Shown here piece by piece: positions 1-9,031 of a stretch of DNA of 64,000 nucleotides. The notes below the pieces were generated by a model. The model had not been told where the DNA came from and made no database searches. It saw only the letters and a program-made list of their open reading frames with translations. Positions within the stretch are counted from its first letter, which is position 1. Every line of letters starts with the position of its first letter. Source of the stretch: DAOTTY01 sp964451095 (GTDB taxonomy: Bacteria; Chloroflexota; Anaerolineae; Aggregatilineales; Phototrophicaceae). Location of the stretch: positions 1 through 64,000 of the forward strand of contig CAYVGI010000004.1 in assembly GCA_964451095.1 (NCBI GenBank), given 5' to 3'. Made by a program: the position numbers and the translations under genes.

Positions 1-44
1 CTAAGAAAAGTAGTCAAATTTCAACCGGATTCTACACTATGCCT

Positions 45-230
45 TTATAAGCTGTAGAAAACGGTCTTGGCATTTGTACTCTCATAGACCGACGGATTGC
101 CCTGCACTCGACTAAACGGGTAGCAGGGGCATCCCCGTCCATCCCACAGTGAGGACTTACAATTTTCACAAACGGAGGCACTTTTCCAGAAATCCCGTAC
201 ATATTGATTGTAATTTTCCCGTTTCATCAT
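45..230 (-). CDS. Doubtful 61-residue cysteine-bearing small protein
   Basis: Unrecognised short frame. It starts with two consecutive ATG codons and contains the paired cysteine motifs CENC and GCPC about ten residues apart, which could make a small zinc-binding knuckle. No Shine-Dalgarno sequence is visible ahead of the ATG pair, and no neighbour suggests a role. It may be a chance frame in non-coding DNA. I list it only because the Cys-x2-Cys plus Cys-x-Cys arrangement is unusual for random sequence. Confidence 0.18.
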   Translation of the reverse strand: MMKRENYNQYVRDFWKSASVCENCKSSLWDGRGCPCYPFSRVQGNPSVYESTNAKTVFYSL

Positions 231-268
231 ACAATGTGAATGAGTCGGAGTTTAGTGGAGCAAACGAG

Positions 269-349
269 ATGAAGCGCGAACGAATCTACATGATCATGTC
301 CTTTGTGTTTATGGCAGCAGCAGTCGCAGCGGCGATGCCAACCGCATAG
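269..349 (+). CDS. Possible 26-residue single-pass membrane peptide
   Basis: A short frame starting MKRERIYM that continues as one hydrophobic stretch rich in Met and Ala, so it would be a basic N-terminus plus one membrane segment. A GTGGAG Shine-Dalgarno-like sequence sits about eight bases before the ATG, better than the site before the adjacent helicase. It ends 110 bases before the helicase start. It could be a small membrane protein, a leader peptide or chance. No function is assigned. Confidence 0.28.
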   Translation: MKRERIYMIMSFVFMAAAVAAAMPTA

Positions 350-416
350 GTAGGGTCGCACAAGCGCAAACGCAGCAACCTCTCATCAGCTAGCACCATC
401 ACACCCCCTCGCGGAG

Positions 417-425
417 TGCTACAAT
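417..425 (+). promoter_or_regulatory. Possible extended -10 promoter element of the helicase gene
   Basis: TG-n-TACAAT (TG at 417-418, hexamer at 420-425) lies 35 bases before the helicase ATG at 460. No good -35 hexamer is found at the usual spacing, as expected if the TG extension compensates. Called by eye only. Confidence 0.33.
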
Positions 426-459
426 CGGCAGCACGAACGCAGTTGAGCACCAAACACAC

Positions 460-2970
460 ATGAACAACTCAAATACGCTCAACCCCATCGCGGGTTGGTT
501 CGCGTCCCGTGGATACACACCGTTTGACTTCCAACGCGACGTTTGGGAAGCATACCTGAACGGTGAGAGTGGGCTAATTTATGCGTCTACGGGTGCGGGC
601 AAAACGTATGCGGCATGGCTGGGTGCGCTGGCGGAGTGGATTGACGCGAACCCCGACCGTGACAAGTGGCGAAAAAAGAGCGGCAAACGCGATGTGTCAC
701 CTTTGCTGCATGTGCTGTGGATCACACCAATGCGTGCGCTCGCAGCAGATACTGCTATGTCGCTGCAAACACCACTCGATGACCTGGGACTGCCGTGGAC
801 GCTGGAAACCCGCACAGGCGACACGTCTTCGTCTGTGCGCAGCCGCCAACGCAAACGCCTGCCGACCGCGCTCGTTACCACGCCGGAGAGTCTGTCGTTG
901 CTGCTGGCACGGGACAACGCGCATGAGCTGTTCGCGCACCTGAAGCTGGTGGTGGTGGATGAGTGGCACGAGTTACTCGCCAGCAAACGTGGTGTGCAGG
1001 TGGAGCTTGGGCTGGCGCGGCTGCGCCGTTGGCACCCGAACCTGCGCACATGGGGTCTTTCCGCCACGATGGGCAACCTAGACGTGGCAATGCGGTCGCT
1101 GCTGGGCGTCGCCAACCCTGACACCGGGGAGGTTCCACAGGGGCGGCTTGTGCGCGGTGATGTGCCCAAAAATGTCATCATTGACGCGATCATCCCAGAA
1201 TCCATGGAGCGCTTCCCGTGGGCGGGGCATCTCGGGCTCAAGCTGCTGCCGCGAGTTATCAAGATCATTGACGCGCACAGCAGCACGCTTGTGTTTACGA
1301 ACACCCGCAGCCAAACCGAGCAGTGGTATCAGTCGCTGATTGATGCTCGCCCGGACTACGCCGGGGTGGTCGCGCTGCACCATAGTGCATTGGACAAGGG
1401 CACCCGCGAGTGGGTCGAAAATGGGCTGCGTGCGGGTACGCTCAAGGCGGTTGTGTGTACCTCGTCACTGGATTTGGGCGTGGACTTCCCAGATGTGGAG
1501 CGCGTCGTGCAAATTGGCAGCCCAAAAGGTGTGGCACGGCTGTTGCAGCGTGCGGGGCGCAGCGGTCATCAACCCGGCACTGAATCTCGTGTGACGGTGG
1601 TGCCCACCCACGCCTTTGAGCTTGTTGAGGTGGCTGCTGTGCGTGAGGCTGCGCAGGCGGGCAACATCGAAGCACGCCCGCCGATAGAAAACGCATTGGA
1701 TGTGCTGGTACAGCATATGGTCACGGTGGCGCTTGGCGGTGGCTTTATGCCCGATGAATTGTACGAAGAGGTGCGTACCGCCTACTCCTATCGCAGCCTC
1801 ACACGCATGGAGTGGGAGTGGGCGTTGGGCTTTGTCACGCATGGTGGTGACGCGCTGCGTGCCTATGAGCAGTACCAAAAAGTAGTGCCAGACGAGCAGG
1901 GTAGCTACACCGTGCCAGATAAGCGCATCGCGCAAACGCATCGAATGTCCATTGGAACGATTACCAGTGACCCCATGATTAAGGTCAAGTACCTGAACGG
2001 TGCAGAGGTCGGTCTGGTCAACGAGACGTTTGTGTCCCGGCTGACGAAGGGGGACACGTTCGTGCTGGCAGGCAAGCTGCTGGAATTCGTCAACATGCGT
2101 GAGTTGACGGTGTACGTGCGCAAGGCGAAGAAAAAAACGGGCACGATCCCGCGCTGGACGGGCAGTGGTTTGCCACTCTCAGATGAACTAACGACCGCCA
2201 TCCGCGCCAAACTGGACGCCGCCCGCAACGGGGTGTTCGCGAGCGATGAACTGCGGGCGCTGATACCGATCCTGAAACTACAGGCGCAGTGGAGCGCCAT
2301 CCCATCTGCGGGCAAGCTGCTGGTGGAGCGGACGAAAACACGCGACGGACACCACCTGTTCTTTTACCCGTTTGCGGGCAAGTTTGTGCACGAGGGGCTG
2401 GCGGCACTGTTCGCCTACCGCCTGTCCCAGTACACCCCTATCACATTCACGCTGGTGGCGAACGACTACGGGTTCGAACTGCTCTCGCCGGACGAGCCGC
2501 CCCTGGAAACTTCACTCACTGATGGACTGTTGAGCACGGATGCACTGGCAGACGACATTACCGCTAGCATGAACGCCAGCGAGATGGCACGGCGGCAGTT
2601 TCGGCAGGTGGCACGGGTGAGTGGGCTGGTGATTGAGCGCTTCCCCGGTGGCAAAAAGAGCGCCAAGCAGTTACAGGCATCAAGCGGGCTGCTTTACGAC
2701 GTGCTGGCGAAATACGATGAGGGTAACTTGCTGCTGGCACAGGCGGAGCGCGAAGTGCTAGAGCGCCAGCTTGAGCAAACGCGGCTTTATGCTGCCCTGC
2801 AAGCGGCACAGCGCGGCGGCATTGAACTGTGTGACACGCGCCGCCCCACCCCCCTGGCATTCCCGCTGCTGGTGAGCAGGCTGCGGCAAACGGTGAGTTC
2901 GGAAACGCTGGAAGACCGCATTCAAAAGATGATTGTGCGCTATGAAAAGGACGCCGGCGTAACTGGATAG
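460..2970 (+). CDS. Lhr-like DEXH-box DNA helicase (ligase-associated type)
   Basis: Superfamily 2 ATP-dependent DNA helicase of 836 residues, resembling the family annotated as ligase-associated DNA damage response DEXH helicase. Walker A is ASTGAGKT (residues 42-49), motif II is DEWH (167-170), motif III is SAT (201-203) and motif VI is QRAGRSGHQ (363-371). The two RecA-like domains fill roughly the first 400 residues. The rest matches the winged-helix and beta-rich core of Lhr-type enzymes. In many bacteria this helicase sits with an ATP-dependent DNA ligase, a metallo-beta-lactamase-fold exonuclease and a phosphoesterase. None of these is in the window, so here it stands alone. The ATG start has only a weak ribosome site, but the frame begins at the usual family N-terminus (GWFxxRGYTPFxFQ). 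A repair role is inferred from the family. Confidence 0.92.
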   Translation: MNNSNTLNPIAGWFASRGYTPFDFQRDVWEAYLNGESGLIYASTGAGKTYAAWLGALAEWIDANPDRDKWRKKSGKRDVSPLLHVLWITPMRALAADTAMSLQTPLDDLGLPWTLETRTGDTSSSVRSRQRKRLPTALVTTPESLSLLLARDNAHELFAHLKLVVVDEWHELLASKRGVQVELGLARLRRWHPNLRTWGLSATMGNLDVAMRSLLGVANPDTGEVPQGRLVRGDVPKNVIIDAIIPESMERFPWAGHLGLKLLPRVIKIIDAHSSTLVFTNTRSQTEQWYQSLIDARPDYAGVVALHHSALDKGTREWVENGLRAGTLKAVVCTSSLDLGVDFPDVERVVQIGSPKGVARLLQRAGRSGHQPGTESRVTVVPTHAFELVEVAAVREAAQAGNIEARPPIENALDVLVQHMVTVALGGGFMPDELYEEVRTAYSYRSLTRMEWEWALGFVTHGGDALRAYEQYQKVVPDEQGSYTVPDKRIAQTHRMSIGTITSDPMIKVKYLNGAEVGLVNETFVSRLTKGDTFVLAGKLLEFVNMRELTVYVRKAKKKTGTIPRWTGSGLPLSDELTTAIRAKLDAARNGVFASDELRALIPILKLQAQWSAIPSAGKLLVERTKTRDGHHLFFYPFAGKFVHEGLAALFAYRLSQYTPITFTLVANDYGFELLSPDEPPLETSLTDGLLSTDALADDITASMNASEMARRQFRQVARVSGLVIERFPGGKKSAKQLQASSGLLYDVLAKYDEGNLLLAQAEREVLERQLEQTRLYAALQAAQRGGIELCDTRRPTPLAFPLLVSRLRQTVSSETLEDRIQKMIVRYEKDAGVTG

Positions 2971-3108
2971 CGGCATCAACCTGTGAAATTGTGTACAAAC
3001 ATGAAGTGCAATTAAGAATTTGCCGCATGACGCCCGGCAATTTCATCATTTTAAGTTTACATTGTGTTTAAATAGGAACACGATGTTTGCACCATCAAAA
3101 AAACTTTC

Positions 3109-3138
3109 CCACCACACAAACACTTGACTGTGTGGTGG
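3109..3138. terminator. Perfect 10-bp hairpin between helicase and ppdK
   Basis: CCACCACACA (3109-3118) pairs exactly with TGTGTGGTGG (3129-3138) across a 10-base loop. It lies 139 bases past the helicase stop and 54 bases before the ppdK start. There is no T run after it, so it may be a factor-assisted terminator for the helicase transcript or a leader hairpin of ppdK. Confidence 0.5.
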
Positions 3139-3191
3139 TAGTGCTTTGAAAGACCCACTTTTCTTTAGATAGTTTTCACGGAGCAGCAAGA

Positions 3192-5951
3192 ATGTTATAC
3201 GAAAATCGTGACCATAAATGGGTTTACCGATTTGAGGAAGGCAATACGGGCATGAAGCCGCTTTTGGGCGGCAAGGGTGCTAATGTTGCCGAGATGATGA
3301 ACGTTGGCTTGCCCATCCCGCCGGGCTTTACCATCACCACGGAGGCATGTAACGCTTACTACGATTACGGACGGCAGTTCCCGGAAGGGATGTGGTCACA
3401 GACGCAAGAATCGCTCAAGCACCTCGAAGAGCAGACCGGGCGGCAGTTCGGCGGCGAAGAAAACCCGCTGCTGGTGTCGGTTCGGTCTGGTGCGGCGATT
3501 TCCATGCCCGGCATGATGGACACCGTGCTGAACCTGGGCTTAAACGATGTCACCGTTGAAAGCCTCGCCAAGCTGACAGAGAACCGTCGCTTTGCGTTGG
3601 ACGCATACCGCCGCTTTATCTCCATGTTTGGACACATCGTTATGAGTGTGGACAACGAGAAGTTCGACCGTGTGCTAGAGCGCTACAAAGGGCAGACGTC
3701 CACCCACCTGGACACCGACCTCAGTGAAACGCAGCTAGAGGAGGTCATCGCCGCCTACAAGCGCATTATTTTCGCAGAGCACCATGGCGAGGCATTCCCG
3801 CAAAGCCCATATGACCAACTGCGCATGGCAATCGCCGCCGTGTTCGACTCTTGGACGGGACGCCGCGCAGAGGACTACAAGCGCGTGAACCGCATTGACG
3901 ACCGCCTGGGCACGGCAGTCAATGTGCAGAGCATGGTGTTCGGCAACATGGGCTGGACGAGTGGCACAGGTGTGGCGTTTACGCGCAACCCATCGACAGG
4001 GGAAAACGAAATCTACGGTGAGTACCTGCTGAACGCACAGGGCGAAGATGTGGTAGCGGGCATCCGCACGCCCAAGACCATTGACGAACTGGCGCGTGAA
4101 CTGCCGCTGGTCTATGCACAGTTGCGTGAGATTACATCTAAGCTGGAGCAGCACTACCGCGACATGCAGGACATTGAGTTCACGATTGAGAACGGCAAAC
4201 TGTGGATTTTGCAGACGCGCACGGGCAAGCGAACTGGTGCTTCCGCCGTTCGCATTGCCGTGGAGATGGTCGAGGAGGGCATGATTGACCAGGATACTGC
4301 CCTGCTGCGTGTGGACACAGGACTGCTGAATCAACTGCTGCACCCGATGATTGACCCCGACGCCGACGTGACGTTCCTGACGAGTGGCTTGCCCGCCAGC
4401 CCAGGTGCAGCGTCAGGGCGGGTGGTGTTTGATCCTGACGAGGCAGAACGACTGTCTGAGCGTGAGGAACAGGTCATTCTCGTGCGCCACGAAACCAGCC
4501 CAGAGGACTACCACGGCATGGTTACGGCACAGGCGATCCTCACGGCACGCGGCGGCATGACATCGCACGCAGCGGTGGTTGCCCGTGGCATGGGCAAGCC
4601 GTGCATCGTTGGTGCCGGTGACCTGAACATCAACTATGACCAGGGGATTTTCCACGTCGGTGAGAACGGTGTGCGCCGTGGCGACTGGATCACCGTGGAT
4701 GGCTCTACGGGGCGGGTGCTGCTGGGGCAGGTACCGACCATCCAGCCAGACCTGACCGGGCAGTTCCAAACGTTGATGAAGTGGGCAGACGAAAAGCGCC
4801 GCCTGCGGGTACGTGCCAATGCGGACAATGCCCACGACGCTACGGTTGCGCGGCAGTTCGGCGCAGAGGGTATTGGGCTGTGCCGCACGGAGCACATGTT
4901 CTTTACGGATGAGCGTTTGGGCATCATGCGAGAGATGATCCTTGCCGATGACCTCGCTGGGCGTGAGGCGGCACTCGACAAACTGCTACCGTTCCAGAAG
5001 CAGGACTTCCTCGAACTGTTCCGCGCCATGGACGGTTTACCGGTGACCATCCGCCTGCTAGACCCGCCGCTGCACGAGTTCCTGCCGGACTATGAGCAAC
5101 TGCGCATGGAACTGATGGAACTGAAGATGGAAATCAACCAGGCGAAGAACTTAGCCTCGATTGACGAGTTGCTCCAGCAGATTTGGGAGAAAGAGCAGCT
5201 TGTGCGCCAGGTAGAGCGCCTGCGCGAGTTCAACCCGATGCTGGGCTACCGGGGCTGCCGCCTGGGGCTGACGTACCCGGAGATCACGCGGATGCAGGCG
5301 CGTGCCATCTTCGAGGCGGCATGTGAGGCGTACTTAGAGGGTGTGACCGTCCAGCCAGAGGTAATGGTGCCGTTGGTGTTCGTGTCCGATGAGCTAGACC
5401 ACCAGCGTGCCATCATTGACGAGGTGGCGGAGTCTGTAATCGGTTCCTATGGCATTCAGTTGCCCTATCTTGTTGGCACCATGATTGAACTGCCGCGTGC
5501 CGCGCTGACGGCGGAGTACATCGCCCGTACTGCCGATTTCTTCAGCTTTGGCACCAACGACCTCACGCAGACGACGTTTGGCGTCAGCCGCGACGACAGC
5601 GGGCGCTTCCTGCCACGTTACATCAAGGAGCGCCACATCCCGGATGACCCATTCCAGGTGCTAGATAAGAAGGGTGTGGGGCAGTTGATTCAGTTGGGTA
5701 TGGAGCGGGGTAAATCCACGAACCCGAACCTGAAGACGGGCATTTGTGGTGAGCACGGCGGCGACCCACAAAGTGTGGAGTTCTGTCATCAGATTGGCAT
5801 GGAGTATGTGAGCTGTTCGCCGTTCCGCATCCCGATTGCACGGCTGGCAGCGGCACAGGCAAGCCTGCGTCATGAACAAGGTGCATCGGTTCCGGCGGCA
5901 AGTGCCAACGGGATCAAGCAGACCAACGGTGTGAAAGAGGCATCTAACTAG
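3192..5951 (+). CDS. ppdK: Pyruvate, phosphate dikinase
   Basis: Interconverts pyruvate, ATP and phosphate with phosphoenolpyruvate, AMP and pyrophosphate in the cytosol, working in either glycolysis or gluconeogenesis. At 919 residues it has the full three-domain layout: an N-terminal nucleotide-binding domain, a central swivelling phosphohistidine domain with GGMTSHAAVVARGMGKP (phospho-accepting His459), and a C-terminal PEP/pyruvate barrel ending in GICGEHGGD with the catalytic Cys852. The start ATG has a GGAG site eight bases upstream. The last 30 residues or so form a polar tail beyond the usual family end. It is monocistronic, with a leader hairpin candidate before it and a strong hairpin after it. 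With gpmI and the PfkB-type kinase elsewhere in the window it belongs to central carbon metabolism. Confidence 0.97.
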   Translation: MLYENRDHKWVYRFEEGNTGMKPLLGGKGANVAEMMNVGLPIPPGFTITTEACNAYYDYGRQFPEGMWSQTQESLKHLEEQTGRQFGGEENPLLVSVRSGAAISMPGMMDTVLNLGLNDVTVESLAKLTENRRFALDAYRRFISMFGHIVMSVDNEKFDRVLERYKGQTSTHLDTDLSETQLEEVIAAYKRIIFAEHHGEAFPQSPYDQLRMAIAAVFDSWTGRRAEDYKRVNRIDDRLGTAVNVQSMVFGNMGWTSGTGVAFTRNPSTGENEIYGEYLLNAQGEDVVAGIRTPKTIDELARELPLVYAQLREITSKLEQHYRDMQDIEFTIENGKLWILQTRTGKRTGASAVRIAVEMVEEGMIDQDTALLRVDTGLLNQLLHPMIDPDADVTFLTSGLPASPGAASGRVVFDPDEAERLSEREEQVILVRHETSPEDYHGMVTAQAILTARGGMTSHAAVVARGMGKPCIVGAGDLNINYDQGIFHVGENGVRRGDWITVDGSTGRVLLGQVPTIQPDLTGQFQTLMKWADEKRRLRVRANADNAHDATVARQFGAEGIGLCRTEHMFFTDERLGIMREMILADDLAGREAALDKLLPFQKQDFLELFRAMDGLPVTIRLLDPPLHEFLPDYEQLRMELMELKMEINQAKNLASIDELLQQIWEKEQLVRQVERLREFNPMLGYRGCRLGLTYPEITRMQARAIFEAACEAYLEGVTVQPEVMVPLVFVSDELDHQRAIIDEVAESVIGSYGIQLPYLVGTMIELPRAALTAEYIARTADFFSFGTNDLTQTTFGVSRDDSGRFLPRYIKERHIPDDPFQVLDKKGVGQLIQLGMERGKSTNPNLKTGICGEHGGDPQSVEFCHQIGMEYVSCSPFRIPIARLAAAQASLRHEQGASVPAASANGIKQTNGVKEASN

Positions 5952-5961
5952 AAGTGCTTAT

Positions 5962-5981
5962 GGGGCGGGGAAACCCGCCCC
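5962..5981. terminator. Strong hairpin between convergent ppdK and doxX-like genes
   Basis: GGGGCGGG (5962-5969) pairs perfectly with CCCGCCCC (5974-5981) around a GAAA tetraloop. It lies 11 bases past the ppdK stop and 11 bases before the end of the opposing gene, so it can serve both. No clean T tract follows. Confidence 0.75.
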
Positions 5982-5992
5982 AGCGATGTTTA

Positions 5993-6538
5993 CTACGCTT
6001 GCCTGCGAGCGCGGCGCTCGTTCTTTGTCTGCTCGTAGCGGTGGCTAGCTTCCTGGGCGATTTCACCATCTGCGATGATCGCGCCACCACGTACTGTCGC
6101 CCCAATGACGAAGCCAGCACTTACCAACACAAGATTCTTTACGATGTACTGCCCCTCCAGCGTGAGCGCGATGGGGAACACACGCCACGTCTCCTCCGGG
6201 AACAGGAACAGCGGTGTTACTGTTCCCAGCATCTGCAAACCCAACAGCGCCAACGTGACGCGCATGAACAGCCCGGTGATAAGCCCCAAGCCAATCGCTA
6301 CTTCCCATGCGGCGAGCACGGGCAGCGACACTGCGGGTTGAATGATGCCAAATGTGAGCAGTTCAATGGTGCGCGAAGCGAGGTCTTCTGCTGGGCTGAG
6401 CGCCGGGAAAAACTTGAGCACACCAAACCACAAGAAGATTACACCCAGGCTGACGCGCAAAATCACCACGCCATACCGTGCCATCCAATTTGTAATTCGT
6501 TCGTCTACCGTGTCGAACTGTGCCTGCCATTTCGTCAT
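5993..6538 (-). CDS. DoxX/DUF417-like small membrane protein
   Basis: A 181-residue integral membrane protein with about four hydrophobic segments and the GVIFLWFGVLKFFP signature typical of DoxX-like families. Family members are quinol-oxidase-associated or of unknown function, so no precise role can be given. I chose the MTKWQ start at 6538 because an amphipathic helix followed by the first membrane segment begins there. An upstream in-frame ATG would add 16 residues with no family character. It converges on ppdK and is separated by 120 bases from the next minus-strand gene upstream, the PfkB kinase. Confidence 0.8.
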   Translation of the reverse strand: MTKWQAQFDTVDERITNWMARYGVVILRVSLGVIFLWFGVLKFFPALSPAEDLASRTIELLTFGIIQPAVSLPVLAAWEVAIGLGLITGLFMRVTLALLGLQMLGTVTPLFLFPEETWRVFPIALTLEGQYIVKNLVLVSAGFVIGATVRGGAIIADGEIAQEASHRYEQTKNERRARRQA

Positions 6539-6658
6539 GTCTAAAATCCCTGTATAAGCTAACGATAAAGTGTGCGGTGCCCGCACGCTAACACGCTATC
6601 AGGGGCAGGTTATGATAATGTGGATTGTGTATGAGGGGCTGGTGAAAAAAAGCACAAA

Positions 6659-7591
6659 CTATGGGTATGCAATCAACTCGACCTGTTCCATAAAGCGCTG
6701 TGCATCTTCCATGTGGAACATCGCGGTGCCAGGGTGCAAGCAAACGGCTGTTGCTGTGGCAATCCCAAAGCGCAAACCTGCTTCGATGGGTTCGCCGCGA
6801 TGAATTGCGTAGGCAATGCCCGCCAACACCGCATCGCCTGCGCCAACCGCGCTGACGACTTCGATTTCTATGCGCGGGATGCGATACGCACCGTCTGGCA
6901 GCACCGCCAGCGCACCATCGCCGCCAAGTGAGATGACCGACGCAGTACCGTACTCGTCAAACACCTCGCGCCCAGCGCGGTATGCATCTTCTGTTGTAAC
7001 GATCTCACGCCCGACTAAGCCCGCTAGTTCGGTCTGGTTTGGCTTGATGTATGTTGGGCGCGACTGTAACCCGGCACGCAGGTTCTCTGGCTTGGCGTCT
7101 AGCACGGTGGGCACGTTGTGCTGCCGCGCCAGTGCAATAACATCTGTGTAGAATGACGGTTCCATGCCGTTGGGCAGCGACCCACCCAACACCACCACGC
7201 TCGCGTCGGGCAGTGCTGCTTCCAGCTTATCTCGCAACTGAGCGACATGCTGGGGTTCGACCTCAAGCGTGTTCGGGGTGATCGTGGTTTCGGTGCCGTC
7301 TTCCTCGGCAATCAGCGCAATGGCGATGCGCGTTTCTCCGTTTGCTTGTACAAAATCGACCTCTACGCCGCGCTCGGTGAGCATCTGCTCGACGCGCTTG
7401 CCAATTGCCCCCGCTGCGATGCCCAGCGCCCGGCTGCTGATGCCGTGCTGCGCCAAAATCCACGAGGCGTCTGCGGGTTTGCCGCCCATGCTAAACACCG
7501 TTTTGTGCGGGCGGATGACGCTGTTTGGCACGAAGGACTTGATGAAGATGGTTTGGTCGAGCGTGGTATTGGCAGTGACGGTCACGATCAT
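6659..7591 (-). CDS. PfkB-family sugar kinase, 1-phosphofructokinase type
   Basis: Ribokinase-fold kinase of 310 residues. The N-terminus MIVTVTANTTLDQTI and the early GGKPADASW segment are typical of 1-phosphofructokinase/tagatose-6-phosphate kinase, although the family norm is GGKxxNxA and here the Asn is Asp. The VSAVGAGDAVLAG motif near residue 250 carries the catalytic Asp and the anion hole. It would phosphorylate a sugar phosphate, perhaps fructose 1-phosphate, with ATP. Its start overlaps the stop of the MFS transporter gene by four bases (ATGA), so the two are translationally coupled. No PTS fructose component is visible, so the substrate is uncertain and may be supplied by another route. 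Confidence 0.85.
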   Translation of the reverse strand: MIVTVTANTTLDQTIFIKSFVPNSVIRPHKTVFSMGGKPADASWILAQHGISSRALGIAAGAIGKRVEQMLTERGVEVDFVQANGETRIAIALIAEEDGTETTITPNTLEVEPQHVAQLRDKLEAALPDASVVVLGGSLPNGMEPSFYTDVIALARQHNVPTVLDAKPENLRAGLQSRPTYIKPNQTELAGLVGREIVTTEDAYRAGREVFDEYGTASVISLGGDGALAVLPDGAYRIPRIEIEVVSAVGAGDAVLAGIAYAIHRGEPIEAGLRFGIATATAVCLHPGTAMFHMEDAQRFMEQVELIAYP

Positions 7592-8958
7592 GATTTGCCC
7601 TCTGCGTGGAGTTGCGTTTTAGAAACGCGCTTCTGTGTGTTTTCCGGTGTCGGGTCTTGCTTTTGCAGCGTGAACAGGCTGACGACAAACAACCCCGCCA
7701 TCAACACCCCGCCGATGAGGAAGGGGGCGGAGGGGTTTAACTGCTGGAACAGCACGCTGCCTAACAGTGGGGCAGTCGCGTTCGCTGCACTGACGAACGC
7801 CGCGCTAACGCCCAGCACCATGCCGTATTCTAGCGCTGTCACCTGCCGTGTGAGCAGGGTGTTCAGCGTCGGGCGGATGAGCCCCGCACCAATTGATAGC
7901 GGTATCGTCGCCAGCAGCAGCCACGGCACGCCCCACAAACCGATGTCCTCGGCAGCCGGTAGGTCGATGGCGAGCGTTTCTGCTTCTCCATCTGTCTGCC
8001 GCACGGTGAGTTCGCGTTCGGCGCGGGCGGGCACATAGGTGAGCGGCGGTTGGCGCGGCGTAATTGCCGTCATCACCAGACCAACCGCCAGCAGTGCCAA
8101 TGCCGCCTGCGCCACACGGTGTTCGCCAAACCTGCGGCTCCATTTTCCGATGTAGTAGCCCTGCACCACGACCAAGATCACGCCGACGAACACAAATATG
8201 TAGGCGTTGCCCTGCCCCAGCAGCCCCAAGCGGCTGAGCGTGAAAAGCCCTAGCAAGCTCTCGTAGCCGAAGAAGATCAACTGCTGCGCGAACAAGAGCA
8301 GCAGCAGCAAGTTCACACGCGGGTCACGGATCAGGCGCCAAGCAGCGAGTGGGGTTGCGTTGCGTTCTTTTGCCGCTGTGCGGTTTTCCTCCGGCAGCGT
8401 CTCTTTGAACATGAACAGCGTCAGCAGGATAGAAAGCAGCGAGTAGCTAGCAGCAATAAACGCCGGCACGGCAAGGCTGTCGGTAAAGTTGAGCGAAATC
8501 GCAGAGATCAGCGGACCGAGCACAAACCCAATGCCGAACGCCGCACCTGTTAGCCCAAGTGCCTGTGCGCGATCTTTATCCGTCGTCAGGTCACTGAGCG
8601 CTGCCTGTGCTGTCGCAATGTTCGCACCGAAGATGCCGTCAATCACGCGGGAGGCAATAACCAGCCACAGCGTGTTCGCCGCACCCAGCAGGATGAAGCT
8701 CACACAGGTTGTGACCTGGCTGATGAGCAAGAGGGGTTTGCGACCAAATCGGTCGGAGAGTGCACCCATCATCGGGACGCCAATGAGCTGAGCCAGCGGG
8801 AACGCCGCCACCACCAGCCCGATTTCCCACGGGTTTGCGCCGAAGCGGGCGGCATAAAGGTGCAGCAGCGGCAGGATAACGGTCAAACCGAGTACATCGA
8901 CCAGAACGAGGAAAAAGACCGGGGCGACCTTCTCAAACTGCAAACCTTGCTGGGACAT
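7588..8958 (-). CDS. MFS transporter, TetA-like with an unusual central insertion
   Basis: Twelve-helix major facilitator of 456 residues. The loop 2-3 signature GALSDRFGRKP and the LGLTGAAFGIGFVLGP segment (motif C-like) point to the drug/proton antiporter group. After the eighth to ninth membrane segment there is an insertion of about 40 polar residues (around TYVPARAERELTVRQTDGEA) that is not usual for TetA-like proteins. It lies in a loop predicted to be extracytoplasmic. The gene is upstream of, and overlaps by four bases, the PfkB kinase, which suggests cooperation in import or export of a sugar-like compound. The substrate cannot be told from sequence. Confidence 0.85.
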   Translation of the reverse strand: MSQQGLQFEKVAPVFFLVLVDVLGLTVILPLLHLYAARFGANPWEIGLVVAAFPLAQLIGVPMMGALSDRFGRKPLLLISQVTTCVSFILLGAANTLWLVIASRVIDGIFGANIATAQAALSDLTTDKDRAQALGLTGAAFGIGFVLGPLISAISLNFTDSLAVPAFIAASYSLLSILLTLFMFKETLPEENRTAAKERNATPLAAWRLIRDPRVNLLLLLLFAQQLIFFGYESLLGLFTLSRLGLLGQGNAYIFVFVGVILVVVQGYYIGKWSRRFGEHRVAQAALALLAVGLVMTAITPRQPPLTYVPARAERELTVRQTDGEAETLAIDLPAAEDIGLWGVPWLLLATIPLSIGAGLIRPTLNTLLTRQVTALEYGMVLGVSAAFVSAANATAPLLGSVLFQQLNPSAPFLIGGVLMAGLFVVSLFTLQKQDPTPENTQKRVSKTQLHAEGKS

Positions 8959-8987
8959 AAGTCTAGTTGACCTCTACCGCTTGGGAG

Positions 8988-9005
8988 GGTTCTGCTGACA
9001 GAACC
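8988..9005. terminator. Small hairpin between SDR and MFS genes
   Basis: GGTTCTG (8988-8994) pairs with CAGAACC (8999-9005) across four bases. It sits after the DprE2-like gene and 30 bases before the MFS start, on the minus-strand transcript. No T run. Weak candidate for a terminator or leader element. Confidence 0.33.
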
Positions 9006-9031
9006 GCGCTAACAATACCGATTCTATACTA

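Larger units (their letters stand above)
1..459. other. Left-edge region without a confident gene
   Basis: No recognised gene lies here. It is visibly more AT-rich than the coding DNA that follows up to about position 240. It holds two doubtful small open frames (45-230 minus, 269-349 plus) and a possible extended -10 element just before the helicase gene. I see no tRNA cloverleaf, no long inverted repeat and no fragment of a recognisable gene entering from the left edge. Confidence 0.5.
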
